Made by a program: the position numbers and the translations under genes
Source of the DNA: Varibaculum prostatecancerukia
GTDB taxonomy: Bacteria > Actinomycetota > Actinomycetes > Actinomycetales > Actinomycetaceae
NCBI RefSeq assembly: GCF_943169825.2
Contig: NZ_OW968402.1
Span: 1,736,001-1,800,000 of the forward strand
Direction: 5' to 3'
Length of the DNA stretch: 64,000 nucleotides
The notes under the pieces: model-generated
Seen by the model: the letters and a program-made list of their open reading frames with translations, nothing else
The model's database searches: none
Told to the model about the DNA's origin: nothing
In this document: positions 20,719-29,750 of the stretch, piece after piece
Position numbering within the stretch: the stretch's first letter is position 1
Layout of the letters: each line of letters begins with the position of its first letter

Positions 20719-21822
20719 TTATTTGTCCGACTGCCCGGAGAGCTGCTGCAAGCGATGTTCCTCATCAAGTTTGATGGCCGAATCAATCACCGGCTGCAAT
20801 TGCCCATTGAGCACCTGGTCGAGGTTATAGGCCTTGTATCCGGTGCGATGATCGGCAATCCGATTCTCCGGGAAGTTATAGGTACGGATACGTTCGGAAC
20901 GATCCACTGTACGCACCTGGGAGTGCCGCTGCTCGGCGGCCTCGGCCTCCCGCTTTGCCTCTTCTTCCGCCTTTAGACGCGCCCGGAGCACCCGGAAAGC
21001 TGCCTCACGGTTTTGAATCTGCGACTTCTCGTTTTGCATACTGACCACGATTCCGGTGGGAATATGGGTCAGGCGAACCGCGGAATCGGTGGTATTAACC
21101 GACTGCCCGCCCGGACCGGAAGAGCGGAATACATCTACCCGTACCTCGTTGGGGTCTATCTCTATTTCTCCCGCGTCTTCAACCTCGGGCATTACCAACA
21201 CTCCGGCGGCGGAAGTATGGATGCGCCCTTGGGATTCAGTAACCGGCACCCGCTGTACCCGGTGTACCCCGCCCTCGTATTTTAGGTTCGCCCAGACTCC
21301 GTCCTCGGGAGCTACATTTCCTTTAGCTTTTATCGCAATTTGCGCGTCCTTGATTCCCCCGAGATCATTCACTGTGGAATCCAGCACCTGTAGGCTCCAA
21401 CCTTTAGCTTCGGCGTAACGCTCGTACATTCGCAGCAAATCCCCGGCGAAGAGGGCAGACTCGTCCCCACCGGCACCCGCTTTAATTTCCATAATCACAT
21501 CGCGAGCATCATCGGGGTCGCGGGGAGCCAAGACTTTACGCAGCTTATCTAACGCCTGACTTTCAGTTTGCTCCATCTGGGGAATCTCGGAGGCAAAATC
21601 GGAATCTTCTTTCGCCAGTTCCCTGCCCGCCTGCAGGTCTCCTTCCGCGCTTTTCCAGGTTTCATAAGCCTTAGCGATCTGCGCTAACTGCGTATGGCGG
21701 CGCCCAATCTTGCGGGCCTGTTGCTGATCCTTTTGTATCTGGGGATCGCCCATTTTCATTTCCAGTTCAGTTTTTTCTGCGATGAGAGCCTGAACAGCTT
21801 CCTCGTCAATCGGCGATCCCAC
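20719..21822 (-). CDS. prfA: Peptide chain release factor 1
   Basis: This 367-residue factor recognises UAA and UAG. The GGQ loop is [20 protein letters not shown], summarised by GPGGQ at about residue 235. The stop-recognition tripeptide region reads [16 protein letters not shown], with the P-x-T of RF1. The start is a GTG preceded by AAGGAGC. Downstream it is followed by prmC. Confidence 0.95.
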   Translation of the reverse strand: MGSPIDEEAVQALIAEKTELEMKMGDPQIQKDQQQARKIGRRHTQLAQIAKAYETWKSAEGDLQAGRELAKEDSDFASEIPQMEQTESQALDKLRKVLAPRDPDDARDVIMEIKAGAGGDESALFAGDLLRMYERYAEAKGWSLQVLDSTVNDLGGIKDAQIAIKAKGNVAPEDGVWANLKYEGGVHRVQRVPVTESQGRIHTSAAGVLVMPEVEDAGEIEIDPNEVRVDVFRSSGPGGQSVNTTDSAVRLTHIPTGIVVSMQNEKSQIQNREAAFRVLRARLKAEEEAKREAEAAEQRHSQVRTVDRSERIRTYNFPENRIADHRTGYKAYNLDQVLNGQLQPVIDSAIKLDEEHRLQQLSGQSDK

Positions 21823-21952
21823 AGTTGCTCCTTAAATCTTTGCGACCTGACTTCTACTCTACGTTGCCTATCCCCGGGGCGAAAACCAGCTTTCGCTAGG
21901 AAGCGCCGGTTAAAGCCTTTCTCGAACCAAAGAGGCAGGGTGATGGCAAATT

Positions 21953-21988
21953 AAAAAGGTGTGGCCGACCAACTGGCCGACCACACCT
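21953..21988 (-). terminator. Rho-independent terminator after rpmE
   Basis: Read on the minus strand, AGGTGTGG pairs with CCACACCT, continued by a six-pair inner stem with two G-T wobbles and an AGTT loop, then TTTTT. It lies 11 bases beyond the rpmE stop, and separates rpmE from prfA. Confidence 0.85.
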
Positions 21989-21998
21989 AATAAAAGCT

Positions 21999-22217
21999 TT
22001 ACTGTTCGCGCTTGCGCTTGCCGTAGCGAGCTTCGAAGCGAGCAACCCGCCCTCCGGTATCCATAATCTTTTGCTTACCGGTGTAGAAGGGATGACAGGC
22101 AGAGCACACGTCTACCCGCATGGTGCCGGACTTAATGGTAGAACGGGTTTCAAAAGTATTCCCACAGGTACAGGTAACCGTGGTGGGAACGTATTCGGGA
22201 TGAATTCCCTGCTTCAT
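21999..22217 (-). CDS. rpmE: 50S ribosomal protein L31 (zinc-binding form)
   Basis: The 72-residue ribosomal protein has [13 protein letters not shown] and [14 protein letters not shown], so it carries the Cys residues of the zinc-containing L31 type. Full length. A good AAGGAGAAACC site precedes the ATG. In mycobacteria rho stands directly upstream; here the upstream neighbour is a divergent L,D-transpeptidase pair instead. Confidence 0.96.
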   Translation of the reverse strand: MKQGIHPEYVPTTVTCTCGNTFETRSTIKSGTMRVDVCSACHPFYTGKQKIMDTGGRVARFEARYGKRKREQ

Positions 22218-22579
22218 GGTTTCTCCTTGAGGTTCTTAGGGCGCCGGGTCCAAATGCAGGTTACAAGAGGTGAACCGGAACCGGATTAGATTATGCCACT
22301 TCGCGCCTTGGTGATGCTACTTCTCGGGCAAAAATGTGGTGGGCATGACCTTTCCGGGTGGCTTCTTCTAGCCGTTGTTCGCCATTTGAAAAATGAATCT
22401 TATAACAATCTCATAACAGACAAGAAAACAGCAGGGCATCAGTGCTGGTAAAGTGGGGCAAAACCTACTTCTACCTGCAATTGTGAGCAGACTTACCCAC
22501 GCTGGGGATAGTTAAAGCCTAAAACGCCGTTAGGATGAAGGTGTTGTTTTGATTCGCCCATTTTGGAAGCCCGATATTG
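22218..22579. promoter_or_regulatory. Divergent intergenic region between rpmE and first L,D-transpeptidase
   Basis: These 362 bases hold no convincing ORF. The right-hand 100 bases are repeated before the second transpeptidase: the 20-base block at 22480-22499 recurs exactly at 24075-24094. A likely -10 box TAGGAT at 22531-22536 also recurs, at 24126-24131, each about 45 bases before its ATG. The left part must carry the rpmE leader, but I see no distinct promoter or riboswitch there. Confidence 0.45.
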
Positions 22580-24016
22580 ATGTCTAAGAAAACAAAAATA
22601 ACTGTTGGGGTAGTAGTTGCCATCCTGGTGACGATTATCGCCGCGTTCGCAATCTACGTTTCCTACTACGCAGTTGGGAAGAAAGCACTGCCCGGCACCA
22701 AGGTAGGGGAAGTTACAGTTTCCGGTCTAACTGCTAGCCAAATCAAAAAACAACTCGACACCGCGGAAACAAATAACAAAGTTACTTTTTCCGGACAGGG
22801 AATCAAGGAAACTTCGCTGACTCCCAAGGAAATCGGGTATCAGGTGAATTCGACAGAAACCGCCCGGAAGGCGACCGTCCGCAACGGTGCCTTCAGCTAC
22901 GTAACCAGCCTGTTCACCACCCGCCAGGTAAACATTGTTCATGACTTAAAACCTAAAGTTGTGGACAAATGGTCACAAGAGTTACCCACGGAAACTTCGA
23001 AACTACAGCCGGTAACTGAGCCTCAGGTAGAAGCAAACTCCGAAGCAACTGGGTTTGAAATAACTCCCGGTAAGGACGGTTTTGGAGCAGATAACCGCGC
23101 TATCTTGATGGCAGCTGCCAAGGTAGTCGCCACCCAGAAGGATCAAAACGTTCCCCTGAAAATTGGTAAGACTATGCCTTTGGCGGAAGCGAGTTGGGCT
23201 AAACAACTGGCTGCTAATGCCAAAAAATTAGCTAAAACCGAGGTAACGGTGAAGGCCGGAGAAAAGGATATCGTTGCCACCCAGCAGGATCGGGTTTCCT
23301 TCGTGAAAATCCCAGATGTCACCATGAATCCTAAACCGGGAGCAGATGGGAAAGTTATCAGCAACTGGATAAACGAGAATAAAGAATCTGTTGAGGTAGA
23401 AAAAGTTAACGGCAAACGCTTCGTAAATAGCGAGGGGAAGGTACTTAAAACCGAAACCGAACTGAAAGATGGAGTTAAAGTCACCAACGCTGATCAGCTG
23501 GTAAAAGAAATCACCACCAACTTTGCCGCCGGAAAAGACAGCTCGGTAGCCTACAAGACCGATGTTGATAAAGCTACTAATGAAGACAAGACCATTGCCG
23601 ATGGGGCGGAAAAGCTGGCCTATATGGCCGGGCCTGGTGAAAAATGGATTGACGTAAATCTTTCTAACTACACGGTTACCGGTTATGAGGGTGCCACGGT
23701 AGTTAAAGGACCAACAAAAATGGTTCCTGGCGCCCCCGCTACCCCCACCATTCAAGGAACCTTTGCGGTTGAACGTAAAGTTCGCTCTGACACTATGCGG
23801 GGATTTAACACTGATGGCAGCCGGTACGTAACCCCGAATGTTCCTTACGCCATGTACTTCTCCGGAGGATACGCGCTTCACGGAGCACCCTGGCGTGGTT
23901 CCTTTGGATGGGGAGGACCAGGCGGTTCTCACGGCTGCGTAAATATGCCCGTACCCGCAGCGGGCGAGTTCTACAACTGGGCACCGATAGGAACAGTAGT
24001 AGTCTCTCACCGCTAG
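22580..24016 (+). CDS. L,D-transpeptidase, membrane-anchored (copy 1)
   Basis: This 478-residue peptidoglycan cross-linking enzyme has an N-terminal membrane helix (about residues 7-30), an extracytoplasmic region with VGEVTVSGLTASQI resembling the peptidoglycan-binding domains seen before YkuD, and a C-terminal YkuD domain (about 360-478). The catalytic motif has His in ALHGAPW and Cys453 in SHGCVNM. L,D-transpeptidases form 3-3 cross-links and are usually beta-lactam tolerant except to carbapenems. I start at ATG 22580, since it gives MSKKTK exactly as in copy 2; a TTG one codon earlier is possible. Confidence 0.9.
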   Translation: MSKKTKITVGVVVAILVTIIAAFAIYVSYYAVGKKALPGTKVGEVTVSGLTASQIKKQLDTAETNNKVTFSGQGIKETSLTPKEIGYQVNSTETARKATVRNGAFSYVTSLFTTRQVNIVHDLKPKVVDKWSQELPTETSKLQPVTEPQVEANSEATGFEITPGKDGFGADNRAILMAAAKVVATQKDQNVPLKIGKTMPLAEASWAKQLAANAKKLAKTEVTVKAGEKDIVATQQDRVSFVKIPDVTMNPKPGADGKVISNWINENKESVEVEKVNGKRFVNSEGKVLKTETELKDGVKVTNADQLVKEITTNFAAGKDSSVAYKTDVDKATNEDKTIADGAEKLAYMAGPGEKWIDVNLSNYTVTGYEGATVVKGPTKMVPGAPATPTIQGTFAVERKVRSDTMRGFNTDGSRYVTPNVPYAMYFSGGYALHGAPWRGSFGWGGPGGSHGCVNMPVPAAGEFYNWAPIGTVVVSHR

Positions 24017-24025
24017 TTACATTCC

Positions 24026-24056
24026 CGAAGGGATTCCAGCTATCGAAATCCCTTCG
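24026..24056 (+). terminator. Hairpin after first L,D-transpeptidase
   Basis: A perfect 10-bp inverted repeat (CGAAGGGATT with AATCCCTTCG) with an 11-base loop lies 10 bases after the stop. No T-run follows, so it may be a weak or factor-assisted terminator, or an mRNA-end stabiliser. Confidence 0.5.
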
Positions 24057-24125
24057 CAGCCGGTTTCACCTGCTATTGTGAGCAGACTTACCCATTTTGG
24101 GTGTGGTCAGCGATGCAAAGCCAGC

Positions 24126-24131
24126 TAGGAT
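24126..24131 (+). promoter_or_regulatory. Candidate -10 box of second L,D-transpeptidase
   Basis: TAGGAT lies 45 bases before the ATG at 24177. The same hexamer stands at the equivalent position before copy 1 (22531-22536), inside a duplicated upstream block. Conservation between the copies is the main support; no clear -35 box is seen. Confidence 0.35.
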
Positions 24132-24176
24132 GAAGATACTGTTTGGATTCACCCATTTTCTGAAACCCCGATATCC

Positions 24177-25613
24177 ATGTCTAAGAAAACAAAAATCACT
24201 ATTGTCGCATTGGCTGCCGCGCTGGTTACGATTATCGCTGCCTTTGCAATCTACGTTTCCTACTACGCAGTTGGGAAGAAGGCACTACCTGGCACCAAGG
24301 TGGGGGAAGTTAAAGTCTCCGGGCTAACTGCTAAGCAAATTAAAAAGCAGCTAGATACCGCAGAAACCAAGTACCGGGTCACTTTTTCGGGACATGGGGT
24401 TAACGGAAAATCGCTGACCCCCAAGGAAATCGGGTATCAGGTTGATTCAGCGGAAACCGCCCGGAAAGCAACCGCGCGCAGTAGCGCCTTCAGCTACGTA
24501 ACCAGCCTGTTTACCTCCAGGCGGATTCCGATCAAGCACCAGGTAAACGCGCAGGTTACCAGCAAACTATCGCATGAACTTACTAAAGATATTAAAGGCA
24601 GCAAACCGGTCACCGAGCCTAGCGTGCAACTTAACGCCGAGGGGACTGGTTTTAAAGCGATTCCGGGTAAGGACGGATTCGGAGCAGATACTAAGAGGCT
24701 ACTAGCAGGCGCGGATAAGGTTATGGCTAGTCAAAAAAATCAGAAGATGCCTCTGACTATGGGTGCAGTCAAACCACTGGTTGATATTAAATTGGCACAG
24801 CAGTTAGCAGACGCGGCAGAAAAATTCATCCAACCACAGGTCACGATAAAAGCCGGGGATAAAGAAATCGTCGCTGACCAAAAAGACAAGGTTAGTTTCG
24901 TTATTGTTCCGGAGGTCAGTCGGCATGCCAAGCTCACTACCAATGACAATGCCGTGGCTGACTGGGTAAACAAGAGTAAAGAAGCCGTTGAGGTAAAAAA
25001 GGTTAACGGCCAGCGCCTGGTTAATAGCGCGGGAAAGGTACTAAGAACTAAAACCGCATCAAAGGATGGAGTCACCGTTACTAACGGTGACCAGTTGGCA
25101 AAAGAAATCGCCAGTAACTTTGCTGCGGGGAAAGACAGCTCCCTTGCCTTCGAGACTAAAGTCGATAAAGCCAGTAATGAAGATAAGCTCATTGCCGATG
25201 GGGCGGAAAACCTGGCTTATCTAGCAGCGCCCGGAGAAAAATGGATTGATGTGAATCTTTCTAACTACACGGTTACCGGATATGAGGGAACCACGGTGGC
25301 AGTAGCGCCGACCAGCATGGTTCCCGGAGCTCCCGCTACCCCGACGATTAAAGGAACTTTTGCCATCCAACGCAAACTACGATTCGACACCATGCGGGGA
25401 TTTAATACAGACGGCACCCGCTATGTGACACCGAACGTCCCCTATGCTATGTACTTTTCCGGAGGATACGCCCTCCACGGAGCACCCTGGCGCAGTTCCT
25501 TTGGATGGGGAGGACCCCGTGGATCCCACGGCTGCGTAAATATGCCAGTTTCTGAAGCCGGCGAGTTCTATAATTGGGCGCCTATTGGCACCCCGGTAGT
25601 CGTGCACCATTAA
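24177..25613 (+). CDS. L,D-transpeptidase, membrane-anchored (copy 2)
   Basis: This protein has the same length (478 residues) and layout as the gene immediately upstream: membrane helix, substrate- or wall-binding region, YkuD domain with ALHGAPW and Cys453 in SHGCVNM. The first 60 residues and the last 120 are nearly identical to copy 1, whereas the middle (about residues 100-330) has drifted, for example in the region after FTSRRIPIKHQ. Both copies keep all catalytic residues, so both are probably active, with divergence in the middle domain. It has its own duplicated upstream region. Confidence 0.9.
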   Translation: MSKKTKITIVALAAALVTIIAAFAIYVSYYAVGKKALPGTKVGEVKVSGLTAKQIKKQLDTAETKYRVTFSGHGVNGKSLTPKEIGYQVDSAETARKATARSSAFSYVTSLFTSRRIPIKHQVNAQVTSKLSHELTKDIKGSKPVTEPSVQLNAEGTGFKAIPGKDGFGADTKRLLAGADKVMASQKNQKMPLTMGAVKPLVDIKLAQQLADAAEKFIQPQVTIKAGDKEIVADQKDKVSFVIVPEVSRHAKLTTNDNAVADWVNKSKEAVEVKKVNGQRLVNSAGKVLRTKTASKDGVTVTNGDQLAKEIASNFAAGKDSSLAFETKVDKASNEDKLIADGAENLAYLAAPGEKWIDVNLSNYTVTGYEGTTVAVAPTSMVPGAPATPTIKGTFAIQRKLRFDTMRGFNTDGTRYVTPNVPYAMYFSGGYALHGAPWRSSFGWGGPRGSHGCVNMPVSEAGEFYNWAPIGTPVVVHH

Positions 25614-25692
25614 AGGGCATCCGGTGCCCCACCCCGGCATCGAGGGAACTCCCGACCAGTGCTCCTATCAGCTGCTGTTAGCTGCCGGTTCT

Positions 25693-27822
25693 CTAGTTGG
25701 ATAGCAGCCAGGAAATAATCAGATTGCCAGAGGCGCGCAGCCCATCGTGGTGCCAGTCTGGTTTTTCTAAGATATTGGCTCCCATAACCCTGCCGGTGTT
25801 TAGCGACAGGGTGCGGGGAACGAAAATATCGTCCCGGTAAACCACCGCATGTACCGGCACCTGGTTTTCCGCCAGTTTCTGCGGGTCATAAAGTACCGGC
25901 CAGTCAGTTTCTGCCGCCAAATCATCTGCTAGATTAGCTAGGGGTTTCAGCGCCGGATCTTGCGCAAAGACCCAGCTACCAAAGTGTTCCCCGGTCAGAT
26001 AATAGGGTTTCCCCCAGTCGAGAGGATCGGCGTTTTGCGCGAACCCGGGAGCATTTGCGCGAATCCGATCTGCTGTCCAGGCAGTCGGCTCAACTTCGCT
26101 TTGCGGCACCGCATTCCCGTAAATAGTTTCATGCAGGAGGGCGTAGAGGGGATCTAGAGCAAAACTGACCCGGCTTCCGACTTGCCCTAAAAATTCTTGG
26201 GTGAGGTGGCGCTTGCCTCCGGTCTGCACAAAAGGCGCCTCGAAAAGGTAGCGCAGATTTTCTAGGCCCAGGGTGCGTCCCAGCTCCAGGCCTACCTGCC
26301 GAATTCGATTGGGGGTAAGTTTTTCTCCATTAGGCAGGTATTCATCGTGTTCTAGCACGTGCGCACAGGTTTGGCGGACTGCTTCTTCTATTCCGGGCAA
26401 GGCGTAGAACTCTTGGCAGCGCCGGGCGGTGGCCGCAAACGTGCGCTCGTAAATCCGGTTTACCTTGGTTAGTCCCGGCAGTCCTCCGGTGATATAGGCT
26501 TTTTCGATGGCCTCCGGAAAGCGGGAAAGATAGGCGGTAATAATAAACCCGCCGAAACTTTGCCCCATGACTGTCCACTTTTTTATTCCTAGGGCGCGGC
26601 GCAGCGCTTCCGCGTCCCCTACGATCTGGTCGGCGCGCATTAGCCGCAGCCAGGCTCCGGCGTGAGACCCCAATGCGGGAATAGTGACGTTATCGAGCGG
26701 GGTAGATCGTCCGGTTCCCCGCTGGTCAAGCATGATAATCCGGTATTTTTCCAGGGCAGCTCCGAACCAGGGGGCAGACCAATCGGCGGGACGAGAACCC
26801 TTGCAGCCGGGACCGCCTTGGAAAAAGATCAGGTAGGGTCGGTTTTCATCATCGTCGAGGGCGATTTCGCGGGCATAAATCTGGATATTGGTTTTCTGGA
26901 TTTCGGCGTCTACCCAAGGGGGTAGAAACTGGTTGTCTGAATCCGAAATGTCGGAGTTTTTCTGCGATTTTGGCCGGGCTAGTTCTCCGGGAGTAACCGC
27001 AAACAGCTCGCTTTGTACCCCGCTGTCCTGCTCATCTACCCCTCGCGCCAGGTTTACTACCGGGTTTTTCGCCGAGTCCGGGTACAGGTTTAGCGCCACT
27101 TCTGGGTGGTAGAGGGGTACAGTCAGGACGTGTTCGCGGATTAGGTAACGTCCCTGGCGATACTCCTTGGGGTTAGGGTTTTGTTCTAATTGCGGATAAA
27201 GAGGGCGCGCTGGCGCTGCTGCGGGAGCGACCGGTTTTTGCTGGCCGCTAGTTTCGCGGGAGTCTTCTGGATGTAGGTATTTTGCGGATTTAGCAGCGTC
27301 CTCAGCTGGTGTATGGGAAGTTCGTTCACTGGTCCCCTCCTTTCCAGATTTCCAGCCTGGTCCTAAATCCGCTTCCCGGGGAGTCCCCGACTGGTATGCC
27401 CGCGCTACTGCCTGCGCATGACTGTCCGCTTGCTCATTAAGCGGGTGACCGGCGTGTCCTTTTACCCATTCGAAACTGACCTTCCCCTTCCTAGCAGGGT
27501 CAGATAGCAGCTGGTCTAGGCGTTTCACCAGTTCTAGGTTGGCTACTGGTTTGCCACCGCCGGTTTTCCAGCCTTTTTTCTTCCAGCCGAACCGCCATTT
27601 GGTCAAAATGTTAATCACGTATTGGGAGTCCGCCTGAATCAATAAATCATCGTCTATTCCGGCAGTTTCGGTCAGTAGATCGGCTACTGCCATCAGCTCC
27701 GCCTGGTTATTAGTTCCCAAAGTAAAACCGCCGGCACGCCAACAATCAGGTGACAGATACCAACACCAGCCGCCGGCACCGGGATTGCCGAGGGAGGAAC
27801 CATCTGTTGCTGCGATAATCAT
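25693..27822 (-). CDS. RNase HI-prolyl aminopeptidase-type hydrolase fusion
   Basis: One 709-residue reading frame joins two enzymes. Residues 1-150 are RNase HI with all four metal ligands: Asp in ATDGSSLGNPG, Glu in NNQAELMA, Asp in QADSQYV and Asp in NEQADSHA. Residues 150-240 are a Pro/Ala/Gln/Glu-rich linker. Residues 245-709 are an S33-type alpha/beta hydrolase with FFQGGPGC, the nucleophile elbow GQSFGG, Asp in YRDDIFVP and His in WHHDGLR, the pattern of proline iminopeptidases. No in-frame start with a ribosome site exists in the linker. The ATG at 27822 is chosen over an upstream TTG because AGGAGA sits six bases before it. Confidence 0.85.
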   Translation of the reverse strand: MIIAATDGSSLGNPGAGGWCWYLSPDCWRAGGFTLGTNNQAELMAVADLLTETAGIDDDLLIQADSQYVINILTKWRFGWKKKGWKTGGGKPVANLELVKRLDQLLSDPARKGKVSFEWVKGHAGHPLNEQADSHAQAVARAYQSGTPREADLGPGWKSGKEGTSERTSHTPAEDAAKSAKYLHPEDSRETSGQQKPVAPAAAPARPLYPQLEQNPNPKEYRQGRYLIREHVLTVPLYHPEVALNLYPDSAKNPVVNLARGVDEQDSGVQSELFAVTPGELARPKSQKNSDISDSDNQFLPPWVDAEIQKTNIQIYAREIALDDDENRPYLIFFQGGPGCKGSRPADWSAPWFGAALEKYRIIMLDQRGTGRSTPLDNVTIPALGSHAGAWLRLMRADQIVGDAEALRRALGIKKWTVMGQSFGGFIITAYLSRFPEAIEKAYITGGLPGLTKVNRIYERTFAATARRCQEFYALPGIEEAVRQTCAHVLEHDEYLPNGEKLTPNRIRQVGLELGRTLGLENLRYLFEAPFVQTGGKRHLTQEFLGQVGSRVSFALDPLYALLHETIYGNAVPQSEVEPTAWTADRIRANAPGFAQNADPLDWGKPYYLTGEHFGSWVFAQDPALKPLANLADDLAAETDWPVLYDPQKLAENQVPVHAVVYRDDIFVPRTLSLNTGRVMGANILEKPDWHHDGLRASGNLIISWLLSN

Positions 27823-27858
27823 CTGCAATCTCCTTACTGCACACCTGGAAAATCAAAA

Positions 27859-27892
27859 TAACCTGGGGACGCCGGTCGGCGTCCCCAGGTTA
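27859..27892 (-). terminator. Rho-independent terminator after purH
   Basis: A perfect 15-bp stem (TAACCTGGGGACGCC and its complement) with a four-base loop is followed on the minus strand by TTTTGATTTT. It lies 113 bases after the purH stop and just before the RNase H fusion gene, so it separates the two transcription units. Confidence 0.85.
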
Positions 27893-28005
27893 TCAGTACC
27901 AGTATCAGATCTGTGGTTCAGGCTTCGCGTTTGTCGCTCTAGCCTGGCGATTAGCTGGCGGCTTTAAAATCTGCGACCATCTTGCTGCCAGCCGTGATTA
28001 ACCGC

Positions 28006-29616
28006 CTAGTGCCAGAAATGGCGGGTACCGGTCAGGTAGAGGGTTACCCCTGCCTCCTGGCAGGCTTTGATGGTTGCTTCATCACGAATCGAACCCCCTG
28101 GCTGCACAATCGCTTTTACGCCCGCATCAATCAGGGTTTGAGGACCATCCGCAAAGGGGAAGAAAGCATCAGAGGCGGCCACCGAGCCGCGTGCCCGCTC
28201 GGGAGCGGCCTCGCCTTCCGGCGCCTGTCCCAAGGTGTTGGCGCGTTGAACCGCCAGAGCACAAGAATCAACGCGGTTAACTTGCCCCATGCCGATGCCG
28301 ACCGTGGCCTGATCCTTCGCCAGCAAAATAGCGTTCGACTTCACTGCCCGCACCGTCTTCCAAGCAAAGACCAGGTCAGCCAGGGTTTGCTCATCTGCTG
28401 CCTGTCCCGCGGCCAATTTCCAGTTTTCTGGATTATCTCCCTCGGCCTGCAAGCGGTCACGAGTTTGCGCCAACACTCCCCCGCTGATCTGCCGGAACTC
28501 CCATTCCACTGGAGCATCCGCATCAATCCGCAAAATCCGCAGATTCTTCTTAGTTTGCAGCAGCTCAAGCGCCTCTGCTTCATAATCGGGGGCAATAATC
28601 ACTTCGGTGAATATCGGTTTCACCTGCTGTGCCATTTGCAAAGTCACCTTACGGTTACAGGCAATCACCCCGCCATAGGCAGACAGCGGATCGCAGCCGT
28701 GCGCCAGCAGATGTGCCTTTGCTACGTCCTCAGCAACTGCAATCCCGCAGGGGTTGGCGTGTTTGATTACCGCCACGCAAGGCTCGCTATGGTCGGTGGC
28801 AGCCCGCCAAGCTGCATCGGCGTCAGTGTAGTTGTTATAACTCATCGGCTTGCCACCCAGCTGTTCTGCCTGCGCCAGGCCGCACTCTTCGTCGGTGAAA
28901 CGGTAGACCGCGGCCTCTTGATGCGGGTTTTCCCCATAACGTAAGCTGTGCAGTTCCTTGAGCTGCGGTTTCCACTCTTCCAGGTTAGGCAGGGCACTGC
29001 TAGCAGTATCCGCGTCCTCGCCTGGGAGTTGCTTAGCGAACCAGGAAGAAATCTGGGTGTCGTAAATAGCGGTGTGGTTAAAAGCGCGTGCTGCTAGCTC
29101 CCGGCGCTCCTCGGCAGTGAAGCCCCCGCGCTGCAAAGCAGCCGCTAGATCATCATAGGAGCTGGGATCAACGATCACTGCCACATCGGCGTGATTCTTG
29201 GCGGCCGCCCGAATCATCGAGGGACCTCCAATATCGATTTTTTCGATGCAATCCGCAAACCCCGCACCGGAAGCCACCGTGTCTGCGAAGGGGTAAAGAT
29301 TGCAAACCACCAGGTCAATCGGGGTTACTTTTAATTCTTCTAGCTGCGCAACGTGGGCCGGCAGCTCCCGGTTAGCCAAAATCCCCGCGTGAATCAGCGG
29401 GTGCAGAGTTTTTACCCGCCCGTCTAGGCATTCGGGAAACCCGGTTACCTGAGAAACTTCAGTTACCTCTACCCCAGCAGCGGCAATCTGATGGGCGGTA
29501 GAACCGGTGGAAATAATTTCTACCCCAGCAGCCTGTAGGCTTTTTGCCAGTTTATCCAGACCGGTCTTATCGTACACGCTGACCAGGGCACGTTTAATGG
29601 GTTTAATTTCGCTCAT
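28006..29616 (-). CDS. purH: Bifunctional AICAR transformylase/IMP cyclohydrolase
   Basis: This 536-residue enzyme carries out the last two steps of purine synthesis to IMP. The N-terminal IMP cyclohydrolase (about 1-200) begins [15 protein letters not shown] and contains STGSTA and [15 protein letters not shown]. The C-terminal transformylase (about 210-536) has the catalytic Lys-His in [10 protein letters not shown]. Full length. In many actinobacteria purN is directly upstream; here the 134 bases upstream hold no gene, and the DUF6350 gene comes next. Confidence 0.96.
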   Translation of the reverse strand: MSEIKPIKRALVSVYDKTGLDKLAKSLQAAGVEIISTGSTAHQIAAAGVEVTEVSQVTGFPECLDGRVKTLHPLIHAGILANRELPAHVAQLEELKVTPIDLVVCNLYPFADTVASGAGFADCIEKIDIGGPSMIRAAAKNHADVAVIVDPSSYDDLAAALQRGGFTAEERRELAARAFNHTAIYDTQISSWFAKQLPGEDADTASSALPNLEEWKPQLKELHSLRYGENPHQEAAVYRFTDEECGLAQAEQLGGKPMSYNNYTDADAAWRAATDHSEPCVAVIKHANPCGIAVAEDVAKAHLLAHGCDPLSAYGGVIACNRKVTLQMAQQVKPIFTEVIIAPDYEAEALELLQTKKNLRILRIDADAPVEWEFRQISGGVLAQTRDRLQAEGDNPENWKLAAGQAADEQTLADLVFAWKTVRAVKSNAILLAKDQATVGIGMGQVNRVDSCALAVQRANTLGQAPEGEAAPERARGSVAASDAFFPFADGPQTLIDAGVKAIVQPGGSIRDEATIKACQEAGVTLYLTGTRHFWH

Positions 29617-29750
29617 GACGCGGGATCCTTTTGTTGCATTCTTTGTCCAGCCCAGGCGAGCGACTGTCCCTTTACGTTCCCCAGTGGTAATCCACTTTTT
29701 TCGCCAGTCACGTAAAAACCAGTCTACCCTGCTGGCTTCGGCGACGAAAG

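Noticed and set aside
27982-28944. Plus-strand reading frame of 320 residues
   Set aside because: It is antisense to purH, with no motif and no start signal.
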